DNA of 48,533 nt from Candidatus Aminicenantota bacterium. GTDB lineage: Bacteria; Acidobacteriota; Aminicenantia; UBA2199. The position numbers and the translations under genes were made by a program. The notes beneath the pieces are model-generated. The model worked only from the letters and a program-made list of their open reading frames with translations. It ran no database searches and was not told where the DNA came from. The stretch lies in assembly GCA_018262835.1 (NCBI GenBank), contig JADFDP010000009.1, positions 1 through 48,533 of the forward strand, written 5' to 3'. How positions within the stretch are numbered: position 1 is the stretch's first letter; each line of letters starts with the position of its first letter. Shown piece after piece: positions 31,015 through 38,240 of the stretch.

Positions 31015-31854
31015 TTATTTAGAAGTAATAACCTGTCCGGTTTTATAGTCAAGTTCAGAGCCCAACACCGAATGGGGGATCAAGTATACGATGATCATCA
31101 ATATCGTCGCGGCAATTGTCCACCAGCGGCTTTTTTTGCGCAGGAAAAAGGCTGCCAGCCATACGCAAACGGCGAAAAGGATTTTGCTGTCGGTCAGGTC
31201 GTCGCCCAGGGGGAAGCCGGTCCAGAAGGCCCCGAAGGCGTATTTCTGCACGATGGGGCCAAGGAGCAGCCCGCCTGACGCGGTCACCCCAAGGGTCCAG
31301 GGAACAAGTTTTTGCCAGCGGCCCCCACAGCGGGTACCTTCAGGGCCTTCGTTGAACAGCGCGCCCAGGCCGGTGCGGAAGGCCAGCAGCAGCCCGGCGA
31401 ACATGAATAGGACATGGACGATGAGCAGGATTGCTGGAACCTCGCCCTTGAAACGGGCGATGATCGGCAGGCCCCGGTTCAGCCAGCTGTTTTTGCCAGC
31501 AGCCAGGACCTCGACCTTGTAGGCCACCTTGCCTGCGGCGGGCTGTCCGGGAATTTCCGCCCGGAACAGGCCGTCTCTTTTTTTCATGGGCACGGCCGTC
31601 CAGTTCTCTCCTGCGATGAATGGAAAGCGGCGGTGATGGAGATGGAGATCAATTCCGTCTCCGGATGCGGCCACGCTGGCCGGCAACGGCTGGAAACGGG
31701 TCCAACTGCGGTAGAATTTATACTGGAGCGTCAGGCCGGAAACCTTTTCCAAGCCGCGGACAGGGTGGGTGGGACCGCTCAGGCGCTGGTATATTGCCAG
31801 CACAAGGGTCAGGAGAAATGCGAGTGCCCATAGTCCGATAGATCGTTTTCTCAC
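31015..31854 (-). CDS. Membrane protein of unknown function
   Basis: A 279-residue protein with one N-terminal transmembrane helix (WALAFLLTLVLAIY), an extracytoplasmic beta-rich domain of about 110 residues, then four more helices (AILLIVHVLFMFAGLLLAF, a glycine-rich GVTASGGLLLGPIV, and two near the end). I place the start at a GTG with GAGG 5 bp upstream, because a promoter with its -10 at 31877-31882 would start transcription just before it. In-frame upstream starts at 31878 (ATG) and 31887 (TTG) lie at or before that -10. No family recognised. It stands alone, divergent from tdh. Confidence 0.7.
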   Translation of the reverse strand: MRKRSIGLWALAFLLTLVLAIYQRLSGPTHPVRGLEKVSGLTLQYKFYRSWTRFQPLPASVAASGDGIDLHLHHRRFPFIAGENWTAVPMKKRDGLFRAEIPGQPAAGKVAYKVEVLAAGKNSWLNRGLPIIARFKGEVPAILLIVHVLFMFAGLLLAFRTGLGALFNEGPEGTRCGGRWQKLVPWTLGVTASGGLLLGPIVQKYAFGAFWTGFPLGDDLTDSKILFAVCVWLAAFFLRKKSRWWTIAATILMIIVYLIPHSVLGSELDYKTGQVITSK

Positions 31855-31876
31855 AATTGCCTCATATTGAAAAAGC

Positions 31877-31905
31877 ATTATATGCAATTAAAGACTAAGT
31901 GACAA
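31877..31905 (-). promoter_or_regulatory. Promoter whose -35 box lies in a heptamer arm
   Basis: Minus strand: -35 TTGTCA (31905-31900), a 17-bp spacer and perfect -10 TATAAT (31882-31877). The -35 hexamer is part of a TTGTCAC unit in the left arm of the GTGACRA element, so the repeat appears to supply part of the promoter of the membrane-protein gene at 31015-31854. Confidence 0.6.
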
Positions 31906-32009
31906 GTGACGAGTGACAAGTGACGAGGGAGAAAAAAATGAATTAGCAGCAACAGAGCAAAAATTTGCAATTCCTTGTCACTGGTTACTTGTCACTTGTC
32001 ACTGAGTTT
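31895..32009. repeat. GTGACRA-type heptamer inverted-repeat element, ORF-less
   Basis: The left arm CTAAGTGACAAG followed by further GTGACGA units (about 31895-31928) and the right arm CTTGTCACTGGTTACTTG with further units to CACTGAGTTT (about 31973-32009) surround an AT-rich core of about 45 bp. It sits between two divergent genes and borders the promoters of both. Confidence 0.8.
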
Positions 32010-32013
32010 ATGC

Positions 32014-32042
32014 TTGCATTTGAGGCAGGGAAATATTAAAAT
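32014..32042 (+). promoter_or_regulatory. Promoter for tdh
   Basis: -35 TTGCAT (32014-32019), a 17-bp spacer and -10 TAAAAT (32037-32042), beginning 5 bp after the end of a heptamer element. The predicted leader of about 22 bases contains the AAGGAG site used by tdh. Confidence 0.58.
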
Positions 32043-32070
32043 GGCCTTTACCAATCCAAGGAGTTCTCCC

Positions 32071-33108
32071 ATGAAAGGCAATATGAAGGCATTGCGCAAA
32101 ATGAAGCCCGGACCCGGTCTGGAAATGCAGGAAGTTCCCGTCCCGGCCATCAAGGCCAATGAAGTGTTGATCAAGGTCCACAAAAGGGCCATCTGCGGCA
32201 CCGACCTGCACATATACAAGTGGGACGAGTGGTCCCAGAACCGGCTCAAGCCCCCGGTCACGACCGGGCACGAATTTTACGGTGCCATCGTGGAAACCGG
32301 CGCCGACATCCGCCATTACAAGATCGGCGACCTGGTGACCGCGGAGATGCATATCGTTTGCAACCAGTGCTTCCAGTGCCGCACCGGCAACGCCCATCTC
32401 TGCGAGAATGTGGTCATCCTGGGCGTGGACGGTGACGGCTGCTTCGCCGACTACCTGGCCGTGCCCGAGTCCAACCTCTGGCGCGTGCCGGCCGGCATCG
32501 ACCCGGAATGGGCGGCCATCTACGACCCGTTCGGCAATGCCGTGCACACGGTCATGGCCGGGCCCACGGTAGCGAAAACCTTCCTGATCCTGGGCGGCGG
32601 CCCGATCGGCATCGCGGCCATCCCGGTCTGCAAGGCCGCCGGGGCGTCCCTGGTGCTGGTCAGCGAGGTAATGCCCTTTCGCCAGGACCTGGCCCGCAAA
32701 ATGGGCGCCGACCGCGTCATCGACCCGGCCAGGGAGAATGTGGAAGAGGTTGTGCGGGCGCAGACCGGGGGCCAGGGCGCGGACGTGGTGCTGGAGATGT
32801 CGGGCCACCCGGCCGCCATCGCCCAGGGCTTCCGCTCCATCCGCAAGAACGGCCGCTATTCGCTGCTGGGCATTCCGGCCAAGCCGCTCAGCCTCGACCT
32901 GGCCAAGGACATCATTTTTCCCGGCGTGACCGTGCAGGGCATCAATGGCCGGCGCATGTACGAAACCTGGTACCAGATGGACGCCCTGCTGGTTTCGGGC
33001 AAGGTCGACCTCAAGCCGCTGATCACCCACCGCTTCAAGATGGAGGAGTTCCAGAGAGCCTTTGAAGTGGGGCTTTCGGGCAACGCCGGCAAGATCATCC
33101 TGGAGTGA
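32071..33108 (+). CDS. tdh: L-threonine 3-dehydrogenase (zinc-dependent medium-chain dehydrogenase)
   Basis: Cytosolic NAD-dependent enzyme oxidising L-threonine to 2-amino-3-ketobutyrate. The 345-residue protein starts with MKGNMKALRKMKPGPGLEM and has AICGTDLHIYKWDEWSQNR, nearly identical to known Tdh, then GHEFYG (zinc-site His/Glu), a four-cysteine structural zinc loop (VCNQCFQCRTGNAHLC), DPFGNAVHT and the NAD site GGGPIGIAAI. AAGGAG precedes the ATG at 32071; the longer frame upstream runs into the repeat element. The partner ligase kbl is not adjacent. Related sorbitol-type dehydrogenases are an unlikely alternative given the WDEWSQ motif. Confidence 0.9.
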   Translation: MKGNMKALRKMKPGPGLEMQEVPVPAIKANEVLIKVHKRAICGTDLHIYKWDEWSQNRLKPPVTTGHEFYGAIVETGADIRHYKIGDLVTAEMHIVCNQCFQCRTGNAHLCENVVILGVDGDGCFADYLAVPESNLWRVPAGIDPEWAAIYDPFGNAVHTVMAGPTVAKTFLILGGGPIGIAAIPVCKAAGASLVLVSEVMPFRQDLARKMGADRVIDPARENVEEVVRAQTGGQGADVVLEMSGHPAAIAQGFRSIRKNGRYSLLGIPAKPLSLDLAKDIIFPGVTVQGINGRRMYETWYQMDALLVSGKVDLKPLITHRFKMEEFQRAFEVGLSGNAGKIILE

Positions 33109-33135
33109 TATCGCCCTGTTTGCCGGCGGCCGTTT

Positions 33136-34536
33136 TCATTCGGCTCCGTCCCAACAGTAGGTGCAGAGCTTTTCCTTCGGCAGGCCGATGGCCGCGATCA
33201 GATCATCCAATACCTGGTATTTCAGCGTGGTCAGATTCAGGCGTTTCCTGATGGATTCTTCCATGCGGTCATACGCAACCGTTCCGGCGCGGGTGTATTC
33301 GGCGTAATCCCTTGCGTTCGGACCTTCGAGCGCGCGAACGGCCTGGCGGCTGGCCAGATCCATTTCCGATCGCGAGCGCGAGAAGTTGAGGAATTTGCAG
33401 CCATGGACCAGCGGCGGGCAGGCAGGACGCATGTGGATTTCGCCGGCGCCGGCATCGTAAAGCCGCTGGATGGTGTCCTTGAGCTGCGTGCCGCGAACGA
33501 TCGAATCCTCGCAGAACAGGAAGCGCTTCCCATCGATCAGCTCCCTGATGGGGATCAGCTTCATGCGCGCGACGAGATCCCTGACGTCCTGCTTCTGGGG
33601 CATGAAACTTCTGGCCCAGGTCGGCGAATACTTGACGAAAGGCCTTTTGAACGGAATGCGGGCCTCGTTGGCATAACCCAGGCCGTGTCCGATCCCCGAA
33701 TCGGGAATGCCGGCCACGAAGTCGATGACGGCCGGAAAGCGGCGGGCCAGGGCGGCTCCGCAGCGGTTGCGCACGGCCTCGACGTTGATCCCCTCGTAGC
33801 TCGATGCCGGATAGCCGTAGTAGACCCATAGGAAACTGCAGATCTGCAGTTGCTTCTCCGGCTCTTTTATGCCGCCGCAGCCGTCGGCAGTCAGGAACAC
33901 GATCTCCCCGGGGCCAAGAATTTTTTCGGTTTGATAGTCCAGGTTGGGAAAAGCGCAGGTTTCGAGGGTCACGGCCGTGCTGCCTTCTTTTTTGCCGATG
34001 ATGATCGGGGTGCGGCCGCGCCGGTCGCGGGCCGCATAAATTCCATCCTTGGTCAGGATGAGCAGCGAACAGGAGCCTTCGATCTCGGCCAGCGCGCGGC
34101 GGATTCCCGCTTCGAAACTGTCCTCCCTGTTGATGAGCGAGGCAACCACCTCGGTCGGATTGATGCCGCCGCTTCCCATTTCCGTGAGGTGAATGCGGCG
34201 GCTGCGAAACGCTTCCCCTGCCAGCGCCTCGGCGTTCTGCACGACACCGACCGTGGCGATCGCGTAATCGCCGAGATGGGAGCGGATGAGCACCGGCTGA
34301 TCGTCCGTGTCGCTGATGACACCGATGCCGATGCGGCCGCCCATCCGTTCGAGATCGGGATCGAATTTCGAACGAAACTGGCTGCTTTCGATATTGTGGA
34401 TGACGCGGACGAATCCTTTGGCGCCGACAATGGCCATGCCGCCGCGCTTTGTTCCCAGGTGGGAGTGGTAGTCGGTGCCGTAGAAAACGTCGTCGGCGCA
34501 ATTGCTTTTGGAAGCCACACCGAAAAATCCGCCCAT
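33136..34536 (-). CDS. PurF-like amidophosphoribosyltransferase homologue lacking the glutaminase cysteine
   Basis: A 466-residue protein with the two-domain plan of PurF: an N-terminal Ntn glutaminase-like domain and a C-terminal phosphoribosyltransferase domain with an intact PRPP loop (CEDSIVRGTQLKD, about 342-354) and a four-Cys-like set near the end. True PurF begins MCG with Cys as N-terminal nucleophile; here the start is MGGFFGVASK, so the nucleophile is Gly. No other in-frame start supplies a Cys, and AAGGAG precedes this ATG. Glutamine hydrolysis should therefore be lost; the enzyme may use free ammonia, another amidotransferase, or have another role. No other pur gene is nearby. 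Confidence 0.85.
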   Translation of the reverse strand: MGGFFGVASKSNCADDVFYGTDYHSHLGTKRGGMAIVGAKGFVRVIHNIESSQFRSKFDPDLERMGGRIGIGVISDTDDQPVLIRSHLGDYAIATVGVVQNAEALAGEAFRSRRIHLTEMGSGGINPTEVVASLINREDSFEAGIRRALAEIEGSCSLLILTKDGIYAARDRRGRTPIIIGKKEGSTAVTLETCAFPNLDYQTEKILGPGEIVFLTADGCGGIKEPEKQLQICSFLWVYYGYPASSYEGINVEAVRNRCGAALARRFPAVIDFVAGIPDSGIGHGLGYANEARIPFKRPFVKYSPTWARSFMPQKQDVRDLVARMKLIPIRELIDGKRFLFCEDSIVRGTQLKDTIQRLYDAGAGEIHMRPACPPLVHGCKFLNFSRSRSEMDLASRQAVRALEGPNARDYAEYTRAGTVAYDRMEESIRKRLNLTTLKYQVLDDLIAAIGLPKEKLCTYCWDGAE

Positions 34537-34583
34537 TGGGTTCTCCTTTCTGTTCAGGTGTCTCGTTTCTGATTAAAAACTTA

Positions 34584-34612
34584 CTTATATCAAAGCGTAG
34601 GGCGCATGTCAA
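34584..34612 (-). promoter_or_regulatory. Sigma70-type promoter for the PurF-like gene
   Basis: Minus strand: perfect -35 TTGACA (34612-34607), a 17-bp spacer and -10 TATAAG (34589-34584). It lies between the PurF-like start and a TTCGAWG element and gives a leader of about 40 bases that includes an AAGGAG site. Confidence 0.7.
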
Positions 34613-34628
34613 AGGAGATCCGAAGAGC

Positions 34629-34768
34629 GGTTCGATGTTCGGCGTTCGAAGTTCGAAGTTAAAGAAGGAAAAATATTAAGCGAAAATTCATTCTGTTAGA
34701 TCTAGATGAAGTTCGCTTAAATGCATTTTCTTGCAACATCGAACATCGAACATCGAACTTCGAACCTC
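34629..34768. repeat. TTCGAWG-type heptamer inverted-repeat element
   Basis: The left arm is TTCGATG/TTCGGCG/TTCGAAG units then GTTAAAGAAGG (about 34629-34668). The right arm opens with TTTTCTTGCAACATCGAAC (about 34726-34768). The core includes an ATTAAGCGAA/TTCGCTTAA stem. It lies between the divergent PurF-like and aldehyde dehydrogenase genes and borders both promoters. Confidence 0.78.
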
Positions 34769-34777
34769 GTCTTACGA

Positions 34778-34806
34778 TTGTAATTCGCAAGGTTTTTGCC
34801 TACACT
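34778..34806 (+). promoter_or_regulatory. Promoter for the aldehyde dehydrogenase gene
   Basis: -35 TTGTAA (34778-34783), a 17-bp spacer and -10 TACACT (34801-34806), about 26 bp before the ATG. An AAGGAG site lies in the short leader. Confidence 0.55.
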
Positions 34807-34832
34807 ATGAGCCGAGTTGGAAGGAGAAACCC

Positions 34833-36200
34833 ATGCCTTTAGAGTCAATCAACCCGGCGACGGGCGAGCTTCTGGAATGTTTCAGCGAGCAATCAGCAGA
34901 CCAGGTCGAAGCCTCCGTGCTCAAGGCTCATGAGGCCTTTTGCCTCTGGCGGCAAACAGGGTTCGCCGAACGAGCCCGGCTGCTGCTGCGCGCCGCCGGA
35001 CTCCTGCGCTCCGGAAAGAGTTCCCTAGCCCGCCTGATGAGTGAGGAGATGGGCAAACCCATCCTCCAGGCGATTTCCGAATTGGAGAAATGCGCCCTGG
35101 TCTGCACGCACTATGGGGAAACCGCCGAGGCCATGCTCGCTCCAGAACCCATCGCCACCGGCGCGGCTGACAGTTATGTCCGTTTCGATCCCCTGGGAGT
35201 GGTCCTGGCGGTCATGCCCTGGAATTTCCCGTTCTGGCAGGTTTTTCGCTTTGCCGCCCCGGCCCTGATGGCCGGCAACGTCTGCCTGCTCAAGCACGCC
35301 TCCAATGTGCAGGGCTGTGCCGCGGCCATCGAGGAAATTTTCCGCCAGGCAGGTTTTCCCGATCACGTTTTCGCCAACCTGCGCGTTGGCTCGGCCCAGG
35401 TCGCCGCGCTGATCGCCCAGCCGCTGGTCCGGGCTGTAACCTTGACCGGCAGCGAGCCGGCAGGGCGCCAAGTAGCCGCCGCGGCCGGCGCCCAGCTGAA
35501 AAAAACGGTTCTGGAGCTGGGCGGCAGCGATCCTTTCATCGTCCTGGCCGACGCCCCTCTGCCGGAATGCGTGGCCGCGGCGGTCGGCTCGCGCATGATC
35601 AACAACGGCCAGAGCTGCATCGCCGCCAAGCGCTTCATCGTGGCCAAGGACATATACAGCCGCTTCCAAAAGGCTTTCACGGCCGCTGTCGTAAAGTTGA
35701 AGACCGGCAACCCCCTTGATGAAAGCAACGATCTGGGACCGCTGGCCCGGGCCGACCTGCTGGCGGAGCTTGAACGCCAGGTCGAGGCGTCGGTCCGCCT
35801 TGGGGCCAGGATCCTGGCCGGGGGCAAGCGGCTGGACGCGGGCCGCGGCTTTTATTTTCAGCCCACGGTCCTGGCCGGCGTCACTCCCGGCATGCCGGCC
35901 TACCAGGAGGAATTGTTCGGACCCGTGGCCGCCCTGATCACGGCCGCCGACGAGGAAGATGCGCTGCGCATCGCCAACGACACGGCTTTCGGGCTGGGGG
36001 CATCCATCTGGACGGAAGACCGGGCCAAAGCGGAAAAAATGGCGGCGGCCATCGAAGCCGGCACGGTATACGTCAACGGCATGGTCAAGTCCGATCCGCG
36101 CCTGCCCTTTGGCGGAGTCAAAATGTCGGGCTACGGCAGGGAGTTGTCAGGTTATGGCATTAAAGAGTTCGTGAATATCAAGACCGTTGTTGTCTCTTAA
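34833..36200 (+). CDS. NAD(P)-dependent aldehyde dehydrogenase, succinate-semialdehyde type
   Basis: A 455-residue cytosolic dehydrogenase of the ALDH superfamily. The Rossmann part has VMPWNFPFWQVFRF and TGSEPAGRQVAAAAG; the general base Glu is in LELGGSDPFIVL and the nucleophilic Cys in NNGQSCIAAKRFIV; the end has PFGGVKMSGYGRELS. Length and the SINPATGE start fit the GabD1-like group (succinate semialdehyde to succinate), although substrate cannot be read from sequence. AAGGAG lies 7 bp before this ATG; the longer upstream frame only translates repeat DNA. Confidence 0.9.
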   Translation: MPLESINPATGELLECFSEQSADQVEASVLKAHEAFCLWRQTGFAERARLLLRAAGLLRSGKSSLARLMSEEMGKPILQAISELEKCALVCTHYGETAEAMLAPEPIATGAADSYVRFDPLGVVLAVMPWNFPFWQVFRFAAPALMAGNVCLLKHASNVQGCAAAIEEIFRQAGFPDHVFANLRVGSAQVAALIAQPLVRAVTLTGSEPAGRQVAAAAGAQLKKTVLELGGSDPFIVLADAPLPECVAAAVGSRMINNGQSCIAAKRFIVAKDIYSRFQKAFTAAVVKLKTGNPLDESNDLGPLARADLLAELERQVEASVRLGARILAGGKRLDAGRGFYFQPTVLAGVTPGMPAYQEELFGPVAALITAADEEDALRIANDTAFGLGASIWTEDRAKAEKMAAAIEAGTVYVNGMVKSDPRLPFGGVKMSGYGRELSGYGIKEFVNIKTVVVS

Positions 36201-36203
36201 ATA

Positions 36204-36338
36204 ACGTTCGATGTTCGAAGTTCGTGGTTCGAAGTTTTCGGAGCAGAGAATTCGGCGATCTCGTTAGGTTCGAAGTTATCTGATGGATTTCTCTAAATTG
36301 CCTTTTCTTACAACATCGAACATCGAACTTCGAACCTT
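36204..36338. repeat. TTCGAWG-type heptamer inverted-repeat element
   Basis: The left arm is TTCGATG/TTCGAAG/TTCGTGG units (about 36204-36236), with one more GTTCGAAGTT inside the core at 36268-36277. The right arm opens with CTTTTCTTACAACATCGAAC (about 36303-36338). Core side motif ATTTCTCTAAATTGCC aligns with the same position in other copies. It starts 4 bp after the aldehyde dehydrogenase stop codon. Confidence 0.78.
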
Positions 36339-36353
36339 ACTCAGATTGAAGCC

Positions 36354-36383
36354 TTGTCATTTAAGAGCCAGTTGAGGTATAAT
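36354..36383 (+). promoter_or_regulatory. Promoter for the DUF4412-like secreted protein gene
   Basis: -35 TTGTCA (36354-36359), an 18-bp spacer and perfect -10 TATAAT (36378-36383). The leader of about 20 bases has a strong AAGGAGG site before the ATG. Confidence 0.65.
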
Positions 36384-36409
36384 TCTCTCGAACCCAAGGA
36401 GGAACACCA

Positions 36410-37210
36410 ATGAAAAAACCGATCCTGATCGTTATGTTTATTTTGATCTTCGCCGCGAGCGCGTTCGCCGGAGCGGAGTGGCGGGCCAAGACGGTGACCG
36501 TAGCCCAGGCCAAGGGGCAGAGCAATACCATCGTCATGCAGGTATGCGCCAGCGGTGGCAACGTCAAGCAGATCTTCGAAGAAGTGGACAAGGATAATGA
36601 AATGTTCCAGAAGGGCTCTTACTGGCTGTTCAAGGCCGATGAAAGCGCCCTCTATATGGTGAATCCCGCCGAGAAGACCTATTCGCGGCTGCCCCTGAAC
36701 GCCATGATGCAGATGGCCGGCGTGGTGGGCAAGCTGGTCAAGATCAAGATCAAGAATCCCGTGGTCAACATGGAAAAACTGGGGACCGCAGCGGTCCTTG
36801 GCTATCCCTGCCAGCACAGCAAAATGCTCATGGAATACGACATGGAAGTGAAGATCGCCATCATCAAGAGCAAAAGCCACGTCAAGATCGAAAAGGAAGC
36901 CTGGTCCACTCCCAAGATCAAGGCCATGGCCGAAATGGCCGAATCGTTCCGCTTCCGGGATTTCAAGACCGGCTACGAGGACTTGGACAACCTGATCGAA
37001 GCACAGATGAAAGCCGAAGCCGACCTGGGTTTTCCTTTGAAAATGGTCACGGTGAACACTTCCATCGACAAGAAGGGCAATGCCAAGGAAACGAGCCGCC
37101 AGACCATGGAGGTCCTCTCCGTGGGCAGCAAGAATTTCCCGGCCTCATTTTTTGAAATCCCGTCCGGCTATGAAGAAAAGCAGATGGGGTTCAAGGACGA
37201 CGAAGAATAG
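36410..37210 (+). CDS. Secreted protein, DUF4412-like
   Basis: A 266-residue protein with a clear Sec signal peptide (MKKPILIVMFILIFAASAFA, cleavage likely before GAEW). The mature part is beta-rich at first (ITV-type strands, YWLFKADESALYMVNPAEKTYSRL), with one CPCQ-like Cys region (GYPCQHSKMLMEYD) and a later helical and strand part. This pattern (conversion of a matrix element with LNPAEKTYS and modified cysteine loop) resembles DUF4412 proteins, whose function is unknown. It is monocistronic with its own promoter and faces ptb convergently across a heptamer element. Confidence 0.75.
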   Translation: MKKPILIVMFILIFAASAFAGAEWRAKTVTVAQAKGQSNTIVMQVCASGGNVKQIFEEVDKDNEMFQKGSYWLFKADESALYMVNPAEKTYSRLPLNAMMQMAGVVGKLVKIKIKNPVVNMEKLGTAAVLGYPCQHSKMLMEYDMEVKIAIIKSKSHVKIEKEAWSTPKIKAMAEMAESFRFRDFKTGYEDLDNLIEAQMKAEADLGFPLKMVTVNTSIDKKGNAKETSRQTMEVLSVGSKNFPASFFEIPSGYEEKQMGFKDDEE

Positions 37211-37224
37211 AGAATCTTGATTGA

Positions 37225-37332
37225 ACTATAGTGACAAGTGACGAGTGACAAGTAACGAGTAAGCGCCGTCTCAAGAACAATTGCGATTATTCTTCACTTG
37301 TCACTTGTTACTCGTCACTGGTTACTGAGTTT
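37225..37332. repeat. GTGACRA-type heptamer inverted-repeat element, ORF-less
   Basis: The left arm starts AACTATAGTGACAAG and continues to about 37262. The right arm of CTTGTCA/CTTGTTA/CTCGTCA units (about 37293-37332) ends GGTTACTGAGTTT. The core is about 30 bp. The AACTATAG edge is the same as in both four-helix-bundle elements. It fills the gap between two convergent genes. Confidence 0.8.
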
Positions 37333-37334
37333 GT

Positions 37335-38240
37335 CTAGACCAGAGCTGCAGCCAGAACTATCGAATAGTACTTGGAATCGTCGTCGTCGGCGCGCGAGGT
37401 GAGGATGGCCGGGAAGGGAGCCCCGGTGACCACGGCGGCCAGCTTGCCCTTGGCCAGAATGGTGGTCGCCTTGTAGAAAATATTGCCCGCCTCGATGTTG
37501 GGCATGATCAGGATGTCGGCGTAGCCCTCGACCGAGGATTTAAGGCCCTTCACATCAAGGGCGCGCTTGGAGATGGCCACGTCCAGTGCCAGCGGCCCAT
37601 CGACGACGGCTCCCTTGATTTGCTTGCGCTCGGCCATCTTGGAGATGACCGCGGCTTCCATGGTGCAGGGCATCTTGTCCGACACCTTTTCGTTGGCCGT
37701 TAGAATGGCCACCTTGGGGTTTTCGATTCCCAGCTTGGAGGCAATCTTGACGTTGTAGTTGATCATCTGCACTTTCTGGTTCAGGTCGGGGTAGGGGATC
37801 ATGGCCACGTCGGAGACCAGCAGCAGCTTGTCGTAGGTCGGCATTTCCAGGATGGCGGTGTGGGACAGGACGCCGTCCTTGCCGACCAGGTTGTATTCCT
37901 TGTTCAGGATCGGCTTCAGGTAATAAGGGGTGGAGATCAGCCCCTTCATCAGGATCTGCGCCTTGCCTTCGATGATCATGCGCACGGCCTTGTCACCGCT
38001 TTTTTTTTCGTCGGGCTCGTTGACGATCTCGAACAGGCCGGGGTCAACCTTCAGCTTGGCGCAGACGGCGCGGATGACCTTTTCATCGCCGATCAGGATG
38101 GCATCGACGATCTTTTCCTCCACGGCGCGCTGGGCCGCCAGGATGGTGTCTTCATCCTGTCCATAGGCCACGGCCATCCGGGAATTCTTCTTGGACTTGA
38201 CCAGGTTTTCGATCTCGCTCAGTTTTCTCATCGGGTTCAT
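37335..38240 (-). CDS. ptb: Phosphate butyryltransferase (phosphotransbutyrylase)
   Basis: A 301-residue acyltransferase of the PTA/PTB family that exchanges CoA for phosphate on butyryl-CoA (or branched-chain acyl-CoA). It begins with the YGQDEDTILAAQRAVEE segment, has ILMKGLISTPYYLKPILN in the middle and ends with a VVTGAPFPAILTSRADDDDSK motif, as in butyryltransferases and not acetyl-specific Pta. The 4-bp overlap with buk upstream gives the classic pair for ATP formation in butyrate or isobutyrate fermentation. Its stop codon is 2 bp from the end of a heptamer arm. Confidence 0.9.
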   Translation of the reverse strand: MNPMRKLSEIENLVKSKKNSRMAVAYGQDEDTILAAQRAVEEKIVDAILIGDEKVIRAVCAKLKVDPGLFEIVNEPDEKKSGDKAVRMIIEGKAQILMKGLISTPYYLKPILNKEYNLVGKDGVLSHTAILEMPTYDKLLLVSDVAMIPYPDLNQKVQMINYNVKIASKLGIENPKVAILTANEKVSDKMPCTMEAAVISKMAERKQIKGAVVDGPLALDVAISKRALDVKGLKSSVEGYADILIMPNIEAGNIFYKATTILAKGKLAAVVTGAPFPAILTSRADDDDSKYYSIVLAAALV

